Shown here in pieces: positions 1-10,012 of a DNA stretch of 64,000 nt (positions are counted from its first letter, which is position 1; each line of letters opens with the position of its first letter). Under the pieces are notes generated by a model that made no database searches, had not been told where the DNA came from, and saw only the letters and a list, made by a program, of their open reading frames with translations. A program made the translations under genes and the position numbers. Origin of the DNA: Rugalucina vietnamica (taxonomy: Eukaryota > Mollusca > Bivalvia > Lucinida > Lucinidae); NCBI GenBank assembly GCA_964017185.1, contig OZ024882.1, positions 42,453,431 through 42,517,430 of the forward strand, read 5' to 3'.

Positions 1-272
1 CTATCTATTCACTTTATTAAGAATTAAAAAGGGAAATAACTCTCACAGAATGGGCCCCTAGCCCCTTGAATTTACCTGAAAGAAAAAAATACGGGTCTTC
101 TTAATTTTCATATACAAACTACATACCAAATTTCCAAGATCCTAGCTCTAACGGTTCCTGACCGAGTGCTAAGCGTTATTCACGCATCACAGACTGACTG
201 CACACCACTGGACGGACAGACCCGAACCAATATGCCCCCTCAGCTTCTTCCGAAGTTGGGGGCATAAAGATA
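1..272. repeat. Dispersed mollusc-type repeat with terminal hairpin
   Basis: The stretch ends in a short perfect inverted repeat at about 231-266, TATGCCCCC paired with GGGGGCATA around a small loop. It also holds the phrase GGGAAATAACTC. I recognise this kind of block from bivalve intergenic DNA. No reading frame of note. Family assignment is from memory, not from a search. Confidence 0.5.
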
Positions 273-2700
273 AGAAGCTTGAATGACAGTCATTTGGCTT
301 AGTATTTCATTTTACTGGAAAACAATTGAACAGTTTTCGCATAAGGTAGATTGCAATAATCCTCATTTTTTTCTTAAAATCACCATTTACCCCAAAATTG
401 AACCCCGAAAAACACATTGTCAATCGAGCAAACACCTATGAAACTATTTTATTTGACTTTTACAAAGATTAAAGTTTAAAAAAAAAAAAAAAAAAAAAAA
501 ACATTTTGACGCCTCATTATCGCCTAGAAAAACAGCCACGCGGTCATAGGTCATATATTTTTAAAAATACACCCCATTGATAATTTCTGGTACCCAGCTT
601 CGTTGGAACAAGATACAAATGCAATTCCAAATAAAATGAAACGCCCGATCGCGAATAATGATGTCTATGATTATTATATAAATTTACTGGAAAGCGTTTG
701 TATAACTTTCAGACAGAAAACTTTTTAAGGTGAATTTCAAAAAATCGCGATTTTAGTAATATAAAATTATGATTTTTCCCAAAACTGAAAAATTTTGGCT
801 GGATGAAAACACATTGAAAACTAAGAACACAATGTTGGCAATATGTTAGGCGTGGGGTTGATAAGAAAATGTCTATGTGGCATTGTAATTTTGAGGCAAA
901 GAGAAATATCAGAAATTCACAATTTTATTCTCAAAAATGAACTTTTCACCAAAATATCATATAACGTGACTTGTTTAGAAAATTAATTCCAGTGATACGA
1001 TAAACTTCAATGTTCTCTATAATGAACGGTGTAATCATAATCCATTTTACTCTCGGGTAGCATAGAACTCTTCGATTTCGCCAAATTTTCCTCAGGTATA
1101 ACATTTGCAAAAATGGTATAGCTTTTTATCATACCTGTTTGAATTATTTGTACAGTTGATTTATGGATGCATGGTAATACATGTAAAGCGATGCCGTTTT
1201 TCGCATGAACAGGTAAATAATGGTAAACAACTGTAATCACTACTGATGTACTCCAGCTCATTGGATAGCGTTGCATGTTGATAGAAGTAGTAGTATTTAA
1301 ATTTTGTGGTACACACGTCATATTTATAAACCCTAAAACGTGGTTAAGTCGCTTTTCTTAGTTTCCTGAGATCTCTGAAAGATCTATGGGAGTTTCATTT
1401 ACCCTTGTTAGTTTCGTAAAACAAAGGTTTTGGTCACATTTCGCATACACAAGGCTGAATTTCGAAATATGTTTAATGTAATACTAATTAATATTCTTAC
1501 TCTTGATGAACTGTCAAAATAAAATAACTGAAACGGAAGTATTTGGCAATGTTACGTTACCAATTTTGACATGCACATTTGGAGAAAACAAAGCGACCAT
1601 GCTCTGTCTGTACATACGTCTGTAGTGCTGATGTGATGTACAAGTAATGCAGGAATGGATATATATATCATAAATTATTTGATCAAATACATGTAGTTTA
1701 ATTCACCAAATGAGGCAAGCGTTTGTCACATGATCTCTTTCCGATATATCATTTTTTATTTGTGATATGCACCTAAATGCGACCAACAATGGCATACTTA
1801 GCATTGCTCAATTAACTTTATCGTATGTTAAATTAATTTGCCATCAATATAATATGTCAAAACACATATTTCTTAAATAATATTTTAAATGATTTAAGAT
1901 TTGAAATATTTAGAAATATCTAAGTTTTACCTCTTTCGTTTTCGCTTTAGTTGTGATAATTCATTCTGCAATTTTCTTCCGGGTCATATAGATTGGTACA
2001 GTTAACGGACTTTAAAAGTCAATTGTGTTTAAACACATTGATTCGAATACAATAATTCAGGGTTTCCCAATAATAGCATACGCCCAATAAATGTTAACAA
2101 CTTTATGGTTGTGTGCAGTGCATTTTGACCAGTAAGCCCTATTTTTGTTATTGGGTCTTACCTAACGTTCACGCGGCTTGCGATATGTTTTCTTAGCATA
2201 AACTACAGTGACCCCTTAGGTCAACCGGTAGGGAAAAAGTGATTCAACAATACATCGCACATTTTGTACATCGAGAGGCATACATGTAACAAAAGCATTA
2301 AATTTTTGTCATAAGCTCTATTATACCAGGCGATGTCTCGGACCTATTTTACCTGACATTACACTGGTTTAGTTTTTGTTTGTTTGTATTGAGGTCAACA
2401 AATTTTCAATCATGTCGCGACGGAGCCACTGCTTACTTGTTTTTTTTCCAAAGGTTAACTCATGTCCTATGACCTAATTCCAATGCAGTTGTTTAAGGAT
2501 TGAAATTAAGAGTTTTAGCTTTCACTGGATGTGAAGCCCGAAGGACTTTTCGGTGACATTAAACTGCTAAATGTTTTTCATCATCCATTGACAGCTAAAA
2601 TCTGAATTTCAATACTTATATTTACATTTATATTATCAATCAGCTGTCAGTCTTTTATTTCCCAAAACTAATGCTAATTGTCCGGATATTTGACAATAAA
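273..2700. other. AT-rich stretch without a recognisable gene
   Basis: No open frame here resembles a protein I know. A run of A residues lies at about 478-501. At about 2375-2430 there is a short piece of the SINE seen more fully at 38955-39170 (TTGTTTGTTTGTATTGA followed by a CATG...GACGGAGCCACTGCTT-like segment). Nothing else is supported. Confidence 0.5.
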
Positions 2701-2703
2701 TAA

Positions 2704-2950
2704 AGGTCTCTTTACACATTCACGATTTTTGGCTACGGTGCCGCTACGATTCGCCACGATTTGTACAATCGTCGTGTACCGTGGTGATTCGTAGTAGAAC
2801 CGTGGTGAATCATGGTGAATCTTGAAGAATCGTGATAATTCGGGAATTCCACGGTTGCGCTACGGAAGTTTTAAACTGTTTAAAACATTCTATTCATCGG
2901 GGTGAATCGTGGGGAATCGTAGAGAAAACCTTGAATGTGTAAACGGGTCT
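2704..2950. mobile_element. Harbinger-like MITE, 247 bp, TAA target duplication
   Basis: The left end reads AGGTCTCTTTACACATTCA. The reverse complement of the right end reads AGACCCGTTTACACATTCA, so 15 of 19 positions match. Both ends are flanked by TAA (2701-2703 and 2951-2953), as expected for a PIF/Harbinger-type three-base TWA duplication. The interior is a run of degenerate short words such as GAATCGTGGTGA and CACGATT in both orientations. There is no coding capacity, so it must have been moved in trans. Confidence 0.72.
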
Positions 2951-2984
2951 TAAGACATAACGGAGTTTCGGAAGAGCTAAAACG

Positions 2985-3125
2985 CCAAATTTTCCTGCTT
3001 GGCGTCATGACGATACGCGACTGACGTCACGCTAACATGAGTAAACAAACAACGCCACTGGCTGACATTGACGTCGCTCCGCCCGTAGGCGTGGCTTACG
3101 GTCACGTGATATCTCAATGTTTTCA
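2985..3125. repeat. Diverged duplicate, partner at about 4395-4505
   Basis: This segment (ending ...GACGTCGCTC, then a purine-rich stretch and TCACGTG-like sequence) aligns with 4395-4505 over phrases such as AGTAAACAAA and TTGACGTCGCTC. It is GC-richer than its surroundings. It could be an old duplication or two copies of an unnamed repeat. I see no gene in either copy. Confidence 0.45.
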
Positions 3126-3289
3126 TCGGTAAATGAAGAACATCAAGAATGACACTTTCATCTAAGGCCATTGCAATGAAAATGTAAATACGAGTATATG
3201 GTGAGTAAGAGCTCCATCTTGACTATAATGGCATCTGAGAAGTCTTCTTTGATCGGTTATAAAAAATGTACTGTTGAATGATGCCTGCT

Positions 3290-3450
3290 GTTGCACTCTA
3301 TGGGCGGTTTGCCTTTATTACGTCAGGGTGAACATTTTGTCTCCAACAATACAGGCACATGCACCAGCCGGGTATCAAACCCCCAACCTCTTGATTGCTA
3401 AGCGAATACTCTATCCATTTGGCTACCGCGGCTGTGCGATGAGATACTAA
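3290..3450 (-). mobile_element. tRNA-derived SINE
   Basis: Read on the minus strand it has a tRNA-like head: an A-box-like TAGCCAAATGGATAGAGT and a B-box-like GGTTTGATACC with normal pol III promoter spacing. A non-tRNA body follows, ending near GACGTAATAAAGGCAAAC. No target duplication was identified, so the limits are approximate. Confidence 0.6.
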
Positions 3451-3930
3451 GTTTCCCGTCTCAAGCAAAACCTTGCGATCTTCTGCGTACGACTAAGTTA
3501 TCTACGGGCGAAAATACTTTTGTTTAGGACCCACTGGCGAATAAGCAAAGATGATGAAAGGAGTTATAGATACGCATATTGAATGGCTTAATGGGTTCAA
3601 GAAAGGACAGGCCGGTTTGATTTCATACAACATCCTCAAACCTCGTACCATGGTTTGACGTACTCAAGCATGAATACAATACAAGTATTAGCGTTTTTAA
3701 AATGCTTGCGATCTCTCAGCACTATTTTCACTGTATGACACGGCGATAACCACAGACCGAAAAGACTCTGGCAGCTCGGTTTACCCTAGCCGGCATGTGG
3801 TATTTAGTGTGACTCAATCGGAAATGCCTCGTCCAGTCAAGTGCGGCCGGAACTCTGGTCGATTAACAACAAGATTCCAGCCCTGTTCAATTATATATGC
3901 GCAGATCGCAACCAATTAAACAAAACAAAA

Positions 3931-3955
3931 CAAAAAAAAAAAAAAAAAAAAAAAA
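3931..3955. repeat. Homopolymer A tract
   Basis: An uninterrupted run of about 25 A residues follows CAAAACAAAAC. It may be the tail of an old retroposed sequence, but no SINE or LINE body could be recognised on its left. Confidence 0.6.
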
Positions 3956-4980
3956 ATGAAAGTCATGAAGTATCTGTAATTCTCAATAGTCAGAAGGTAT
4001 CGAAGTGCAAAATATGATCTCGATCTATCGTCAACCATTGATTTTCTTTGAGAAGTGGGTTCGTCTATAGCCACCTTTGTTAAATGTCCCTTTATAGATC
4101 TGATACTTGAAGTTACGCCCCTTGTAACCATGATATAGAGCTGTGATCCTATTAAAATATACAAAGGAAATTAATTGCATGGGTACCGTCGATCGGTCTA
4201 CTTCACTTAAGGATTGGAACCGAGTGGTGAAATAGCATAATTTCAGCCTGATGCAACATCAAAATTGTGATTTTTTTATTTTTTTGCATTTTTATTTTAT
4301 GCTATCAATCATGGATCAGCTTGTAATTCCACGCATGATGCTATACATGTACTATTTTTCGGCATTTAACACGACTCAACCGAATTTTTAAAACAGCCAA
4401 AACGGAATTGTCACGCTTAACATAATAATAAGTAAACAAATACACTCTCACTGTTGACGTCGCTCTGCTCATAGGTGCTTGGACAGATCACATGGCGTGA
4501 CAATCATATCAATCAATATAATATGACCTTGATCTTTTGCGATATTGCAACGAAAAGTTTTGAATGAAAACATAAAAAGTAAATTTTACGCGACGTTAAA
4601 AAAGACAGTACTCAAACGTTACGGGATGTCTCTGCGTAATTTGTATGTTAAATTCAATTAAAGATTTCTCTAGCGCTGGATTTTAGCTTAATTTGTTTTG
4701 TAAAACAGCATATAAACTACCAGATTGTGTGTTCATCATAACCAAATTCACTCTTTATGATTGTTAACCACTTTAAATGACCTCTTTTTAGATAACTGGT
4801 GTGCTACTTGTACACCTTATACGGCCGAGACAGATGCAACAATATTTGTTACAGTGCAGATTGATGCAACATCACGTGGCACCTGACAAAATGAAATGCG
4901 GCATTTAGAAGCCAGTGGTTATGTTTGTGAAACTACTTCTGCATATTTATTAAATGGTTCTAAGAAATAATAAAACATGT

Positions 4981-5132
4981 TCATCTGAAAATGCCTATGA
5001 AACACCTTGGTTTACAGTGACATTCATTCTTGACATACAAAAATCCACTGGTCGATATGTTCTTGCAAAACGCAGCACATGCATTCCGGTTTAGTTGACA
5101 ATTGGGTGGGGGCTGCAGAGCGCCGTTGATTA
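4981..5132 (-). CDS. Terminal exon of a putative secreted cysteine-rich (CSab/defensin-like) peptide
   Basis: What is seen: on the minus strand a textbook splice acceptor (pyrimidine-rich tract ending TATATTTCAG) lies at about 5133-5155. After it, a frame runs 50 codons to TGA at 4981-4983, and AATAAA follows about 30 bp later (near 4946). The frame encodes six cysteines spaced C-x6-C-x3-C-x12-to-14-C-x-C-x3-C, including the phrases NACAAFCKN and NECHCKPRC. Known: the CxxxC...CxC pair is the signature of cysteine-stabilised alpha-beta folds, which include invertebrate defensins. The usual fourth cysteine (GxC) is absent and one lies after CxC instead, so it is not a standard arthropod or mollusc defensin. 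The open frame upstream of the acceptor has no ATG, and its hydrophobic look there probably reflects the intron tract. The signal-peptide exon should lie at higher coordinates but was not identified. It could also be a fortuitous frame. Confidence 0.42.
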
Positions 5133-5461
5133 CTGAAATATAAAGCAGGCAAGAAAGTATCAAATTTCATTGGTGAGATGACTCACACATCAAACAAATT
5201 CGAACACAAACCAGACACGACAAAGCTAGTCGTTCGATTGGATATAAAATACGTTCGAAGATCAAGAGGACCAGTTTTCCCCCGATATGAAGGTTATACA
5301 GCTCAACCGCGTTGACAATCAAAACTATTCTATTCAGAAATTGTTTATAAAAGAATAACGTCTGAAGCTATGACTAGATCGCTCAAGCAGCCACGATTAG
5401 AATGATCTGATCCGTAATTATTACATAAACAGAACTTTATTAAATTAAACATATACACCTT

Positions 5462-5656
5462 GGCCCAGTTGTTCAAAACTTCGTTAGCTTAACGTCATCG
5501 TTAAGACCTCAACTCGTTAAGTTAATGCCGACTACATAAGCAAATACACTGTTATGTTTGTTTCGACAAAATATAACAGTGTATTTGTAATATTCATGTT
5601 TGAAATTTTAACAAATCCTTAACTAACAACATTGTTAATTTTGAATAACCGGCCCC
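5462..5656. mobile_element. Short MITE with GGCCC-type inverted ends
   Basis: Left end GGCCCAGTTGTTCAAAACT. The reverse complement of the right end begins GGGGCCGGTTATTCAAAATT. The sequence between is AT-rich, with repeated GTTAA words near both ends and a small internal hairpin around AACAGTGTATTTG. Length is about 195 bp with no coding capacity. TT flanks both ends, but a target duplication cannot be fixed. Confidence 0.6.
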
Positions 5657-6194
5657 TTGTCGTTAAACAACATATATACATCACATGAAGCATAAATCAT
5701 TAAACAGTAAAACGCGACAATAATTTTAGCAGTAATAATAAAATCAGAAACCAACCATGGCAAATTATAAGCACAAACAATATGACAGTCGATAATGCCA
5801 TTGTTCCTGAACGTGTACTAAAAAGAGTTATAGTTTACTGTCCGATTTAACTCCCGTATATGGAATTATATGATGTGCTGAGAAAGAGAAAGACTGACGT
5901 TGACTTAAACAACTAATTGGCTGTCATCGCTCAAACCTTACATAACAATTTTACCTTTGTCTAGACAAAAATTCAAATATTCCATTCCTTTTTTTCAAGG
6001 AAAGTTTCTGCTACAGCATGATCTGTCTCAGACGGCATGTGCGTTTTTCACGGAAATAAAGGTCTGTCGGTTCTGAGTAATGGTTTTTGGTTAAATATTT
6101 TTATCGTATTTTCCAAGAAGTGACCTCATTTACATTGTTTCTACGCTGCGGGTAACGGTGGTACCATATGTTGTCTAAGAATACTTATACATTA
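5657..6194. other. No gene seen
   Basis: AT-rich sequence without recognised coding, RNA or repeat structure. The missing first exon of the cysteine-rich peptide at 4981-5132 could lie here or further right on the minus strand, but I could not identify it. Confidence 0.4.
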
Positions 6195-6426
6195 GTTAAC
6201 CCATTTTTTGACGAATGGATTTTCCCATCATTATCATTAGGGTGAGTCCACTTTCATTTTCAGGGGTCTTAGGAGTAATTTTTAATTTTTATCTCGTTTT
6301 TGGATGAAATTCCTCCCAGCAAACAGAATAGCCCCAGATGGGGCGCCGCGTTCTGCGGCGTCACATCTGGGGCTATGCTGTTTGCCTATGTCCCATAAAA
6401 GGGACGCCAGGCTTAAATGAGTTAAA
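6195..6426. mobile_element. Hairpin MITE (bivalve AGCAAACAG type)
   Basis: The ends are inverted: GTTAACCCATTT at 6195 against AAATGAGTTAAAC at about 6415. Inside, 6319-6385 folds into a long GC-rich hairpin: GCAAACAG / CTGTTTGC outside, AGCCCCAGATG / CATCTGGGGCT in the middle and CGCCGC / GCGGCG at the tip. I recognise this hairpin as a high-copy repeat of bivalve genomes. It is not coding. Confidence 0.7.
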
Positions 6427-6643
6427 CTTGGTAAATTTTAGCCATTGGCATAGTGAAATAGCATAAATGCTTCAGCTAGAATAATATATTTTCTTCTGCT
6501 CAAAAATAAGTATTGAACATTGCCAGACAAAAATTCAAACACCTTCCTCGTTTATTTTTCCCATCAGAACTGTTATTGTCAGCCCGCACTATAGTCATGT
6601 ACATGTTAGTGTTTCAAGGCAATGTATTTCAAATTTTATTAAA

Positions 6644-6709
6644 TGGCATGGTTCTGTATAGCTAAGCACAGAAGCCGTAGTCTTAGGGTTCGAATCCTAC
6701 TAACGCCAC
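6644..6709 (+). pseudogene. tRNA-like relic with B box
   Basis: TGGC at the start can pair with GCCA at the end, and GGGTTCGAATCC matches a T-arm/B-box. The D arm and anticodon arm do not fold properly, so this is not a working tRNA gene. It may be the head of an old SINE or a decayed tRNA. Confidence 0.35.
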
Positions 6710-6834
6710 TTAAGTTTAATTGCACCTATAAGTATCTCTATGCACTGTACTCTTACATATATCTATATAGAGTTTACAGAAACCAAAAACCTAAACGTTT
6801 TAACCGGCGCTGTAACATTATATTAAATATAATG

Positions 6835-7072
6835 CATTACGAAAACATGCCCATATAATATACTGATTTTTACTGAGTTGTAAAAAATGAACATTTTCAG
6901 TAGGAAAGTTTTATTTTTGTCCTTTCTTTTTGCTCAAAACATATATTGTGGGTTCAAATAATCACAATCCATGTTTTGGAGCGAACATAAGCAAAAATAG
7001 ATATACTTCTGTTTTGTTATACAAAAGTGGGGTTTGTGGTGAAATACATTTCACGGACATGTTTTCCTAATG
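6835..7072 (-). mobile_element. MITE family A, decayed copy
   Basis: Minus orientation: it starts CATTACGAAAACATGCCCAT and ends ACGGACATGTTTTCCTAATG, the two family A termini. The central hairpin is eroded (TTGCTCAAAACATATATTGTGGG against CACAATCCATGTTTTGGAGC) and the GC-rich tip is lost. Family A is described under the best copy at 61642-61920. Confidence 0.75.
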
Positions 7073-8614
7073 AGTGCGTTTTATTGTGCGAAATTTTCTA
7101 AAGAAACAATGATTTCGTCGATACACTAAATAAATTCAAGATTTAATTAACTTAATCAATGGCAACAACAGAAGTCACGTATTTTCTTAATTATTTTCAT
7201 TGTGTAGTGGGTGTAAGAAAACATAAAACAAAATTGAACCGCATCATGAGGAAAACTTGCTTGCGGAGAAAAGTGAAAGCTTAACAGTAGTTTTGTTTTC
7301 GCTACTAAAAATAGGGCAAGCGATCTTCTCTCCAAGTTGATTGGCCAATACATATCTATTTCTATTTTCTGTGGTTCAGCTGTTCCTGCGTTGTCTGGGC
7401 CCGAACGGCAGCTTTTGCTGAAATAATGGTGTAACTTTGTATATTATTTTTATATATTTACAGGTACGGTTTTATTAGTTTTTTAACTGAAGCCAATTGT
7501 TATCATCATTACAATCAAATGCATATATTTTTGTAGCATTTTATATTATACAATATTGTATTTGAAATGAATTTAGTGTTTTCTTTGTCTGATGCGAGGT
7601 TGTTCATGAGAAAATATGTGTCATGTCATTTTATGTCTGAAGTACTTTGTCATTAACTTACATACATTTGTAAGGCAATTGAATAATGCTTTACTTATGT
7701 CATAAATATCGTTCCATACATGTTGTGTTATTTGGGATTTAGTAAATATATTATTTTCATATATTTACAGGCTTGTCTCTCTATTAAATGAACCCGGTGA
7801 TACAAATATGAAGGTAAAGCATTATGTCGACAATAAAAAAAGATCTATTACCATACGTCTGTCAATAGCAAATTGCCAAAACTTTGCTGTTGCAAGGTGT
7901 CTGTCAATAGCAGATTTACCGACTTTTTTCTGTCAATAGGCTCTTCCTATTTTAAATGAACAATATACCGCATGCCTTACATAAATGCACGTGTGCAAGT
8001 CGATATCTTAAAACTAAACCCTTATCGCATTAGTATCATAATATCACATTGTTTCACAAACTTCAAAAAAAATGCGTCAATTACAAGATCGTACATAAAA
8101 TTTGTAAAACATAAGCGCACCACTAATAAAAACTATGTCTGTTTATTAAATCATATTTTTGAAAGCTTGAAATATAACTGTTGCAAGTTTTGTATCAAAG
8201 TGATACTGCATTTAGAATTGATTTCGAAAATATTAATTTTAAAGCATAATTTATAATAAATTCATTCTTACTAAACGTTTGTAACTTCTATTTTGTTTTC
8301 TCTTTTTCTGCTTTCGCATGTGACAATAATGTGATAGTACTTTATCATCACCAAACAAGCTCAAAAAAATAAGTTGATTATTAACTTACACAATTAATGC
8401 GTCTTAGTATCAATAACAAGACAACTGTAATGCGCTCAAAACAAGAGTTATCATTACTTGAAACATCATCATTCATTTATTTATAATTTAGCATCTTCCT
8501 TATGTTTTCATTACCTTAACAATCACTACCCAACAACGCTTAAACTGCTGAAAGTGTTAAACGACAGGTGTCCATAGTAGAGATGCACTAGGTATATACT
8601 GTAATAACAATATT
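7073..8614. other. No gene; short minisatellite-like relic
   Basis: About 7845-7940 carries two or three degenerate copies of a word built on ACGTCTGTCAATAGCAAATT, the same word that forms the 43-bp tandem repeat at 38425-38655. The rest is AT-rich and I see no gene, RNA or clear element in it. Confidence 0.45.
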
Positions 8615-8988
8615 TGAGCCTCTGCATCAGAAAGCCAGAAATATGTATAATGCGAAATCAAAGGCGCAGATCAGCTGTGCAGTAACTTTTAATTTGTTAT
8701 ACGGAGTACAATCTCTCTTCTTTTTAAAACCAAAACTGCAAGCCTCTTGCCTGCTTCTATTTTTTTAAATTCAGTTTTACGTCCCTTTCAAGATTATTTC
8801 AGCTCATATGAGACGGGCCAATCAGTTGGTGGGCGAAAACGGGAGAACCCCGAGAAAAACCACCTGGCACACCCGCAAGCAGAACTTGGCTTGTCTCACA
8901 TGTGGGCCTGCTTCTTTGCCTGCATAGCTTGGTTTGTGTCGGACCTGGTCGGAAACCCAGTTTATTGGTTTTCTCACGCGAAAGCTCA
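8615..8988 (+). mobile_element. MITE family B, interrupted by a SINE
   Basis: Both family B halves are present. The left part has GAGCC..., AAAGGCGCAGATCAGCTGTGCAG and ACAATCTCTCTTCT. The right part has GGTTTGTGTCGGACCTGGTC and TTGGTTTTCTCACGCG. They are separated by a SINE at 8759-8905 flanked by a 10-bp duplication (GCCTGCTTCT at 8749-8758 and 8906-8915). The B copy is therefore older than the SINE insertion. Confidence 0.8.
8759..8905 (-). mobile_element. 5'-truncated SINE of the tRNA-Ser-like family
   Basis: On the minus strand the body runs from ACATGTGAGACAAGCC through TTCTGCTTGCGGGTGTG and GGTGGTTTTTCTCGGGG to GGGACGTAAAACTGAATTT and an A-rich tail. It matches the body of the full copy at 17321-17576 but lacks the tRNA head. 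A perfect 10-bp target duplication marks both edges. Confidence 0.82.
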
Positions 8989-9314
8989 TTATTATGGAAA
9001 CAGAATGTCTGGGTTCTAAAAAGAACCTTTGGCTTGACCCTATACTTGCTGGCACTGACCTTCACAGTTTGTTGTTCATTTGACTCAGTCGTGGGCTTGT
9101 ACTTTTACTTGAAGACGATAAAACATGAACAAATATGTATGAGTATGCAGATAAGCGTTCAAATGATGTTAAAGGGGGTTAATGACCTCTTTTTTCAACC
9201 GATCGTTTATTATCCTGATACTCTTGACCAAGTCAGGTTCATATGTATCGAATAAATAAGCCAGTAATCGTTAACGTTTAACATTTACTTGTTACAGTGC
9301 TAAAATAAGAGAGG

Positions 9315-10012
9315 ATGGAATTAACATTTCAAACGGTTCCTGAGTATTTGCGTCATTACCACGACACACAACCAGACAAGGAGGCAATAGTGTTCTCGAA
9401 TACTGATGGTTCGCGAGAAGCAATAACGTTTAAGGAGTGGTACGTCAATTCGCTCCATGTCGCTAAATGCTTAATTAAACTTGGCGTCAAGAAGTCGGAA
9501 TTTGTTGCGGTGTCAATGCGGAGTAGTCCAAAATGGCTTTACGCAGCATTCGGTGCGGTCTTGGCTGGTGCTCGACCAATCAGCATGTCGTTTACATACA
9601 CCGACGGGAGTGACGTAGTTGCAATGATGAAGAAATTAGAGACTTGTTCTCTGATTTTCCTGGACCCCGGCGCTGAAGAGGAAAACTGGAATATACTACA
9701 AAAACTGATAGACAGACATGAAAACGATGGAAACGTACATAGTGAAAGGATGCCATATTTACGATACCTTATCTGTCATAACTTACCAAAGAACACAGAG
9801 GCAGTGTTGACTCTTAAGGATATCTTGAAATGGGATACACCGGACGCGAAGTTGCCGGAAATAGATCCTGATGAAATTTTCACACTTTTTACGACTTCTG
9901 GGAGCACGGGAGTACCGAAGGCTATCGCACATACACACAAATCGTTCATTGCTGCAGCGAAGCTGTGGACTCATATTCTTGGGGGAATCAATAAAATCCA
10001 TTTTAATGACAG
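9315..10012 (+). CDS. Acyl-CoA synthetase coding exon 1
   Basis: Codes for residues 1-232 and two bases of codon 233. The donor GTACGAAG follows ACAG at 10013. The exon probably begins at 9298 after the acceptor ending at 9297, giving a 17-bp untranslated leader before the ATG. It holds the N-terminal substrate-binding subdomain and the TSGSTG nucleotide loop. Confidence 0.88.

Noticed and set aside
1007-1321. 104-codon minus-strand frame
   Set aside because: No domain, signal peptide or splice evidence; length is within chance for this amount of sequence.
6644-6709. Functional tRNA gene
   Set aside because: Only the acceptor tips and B box fit; the D and anticodon arms do not fold.
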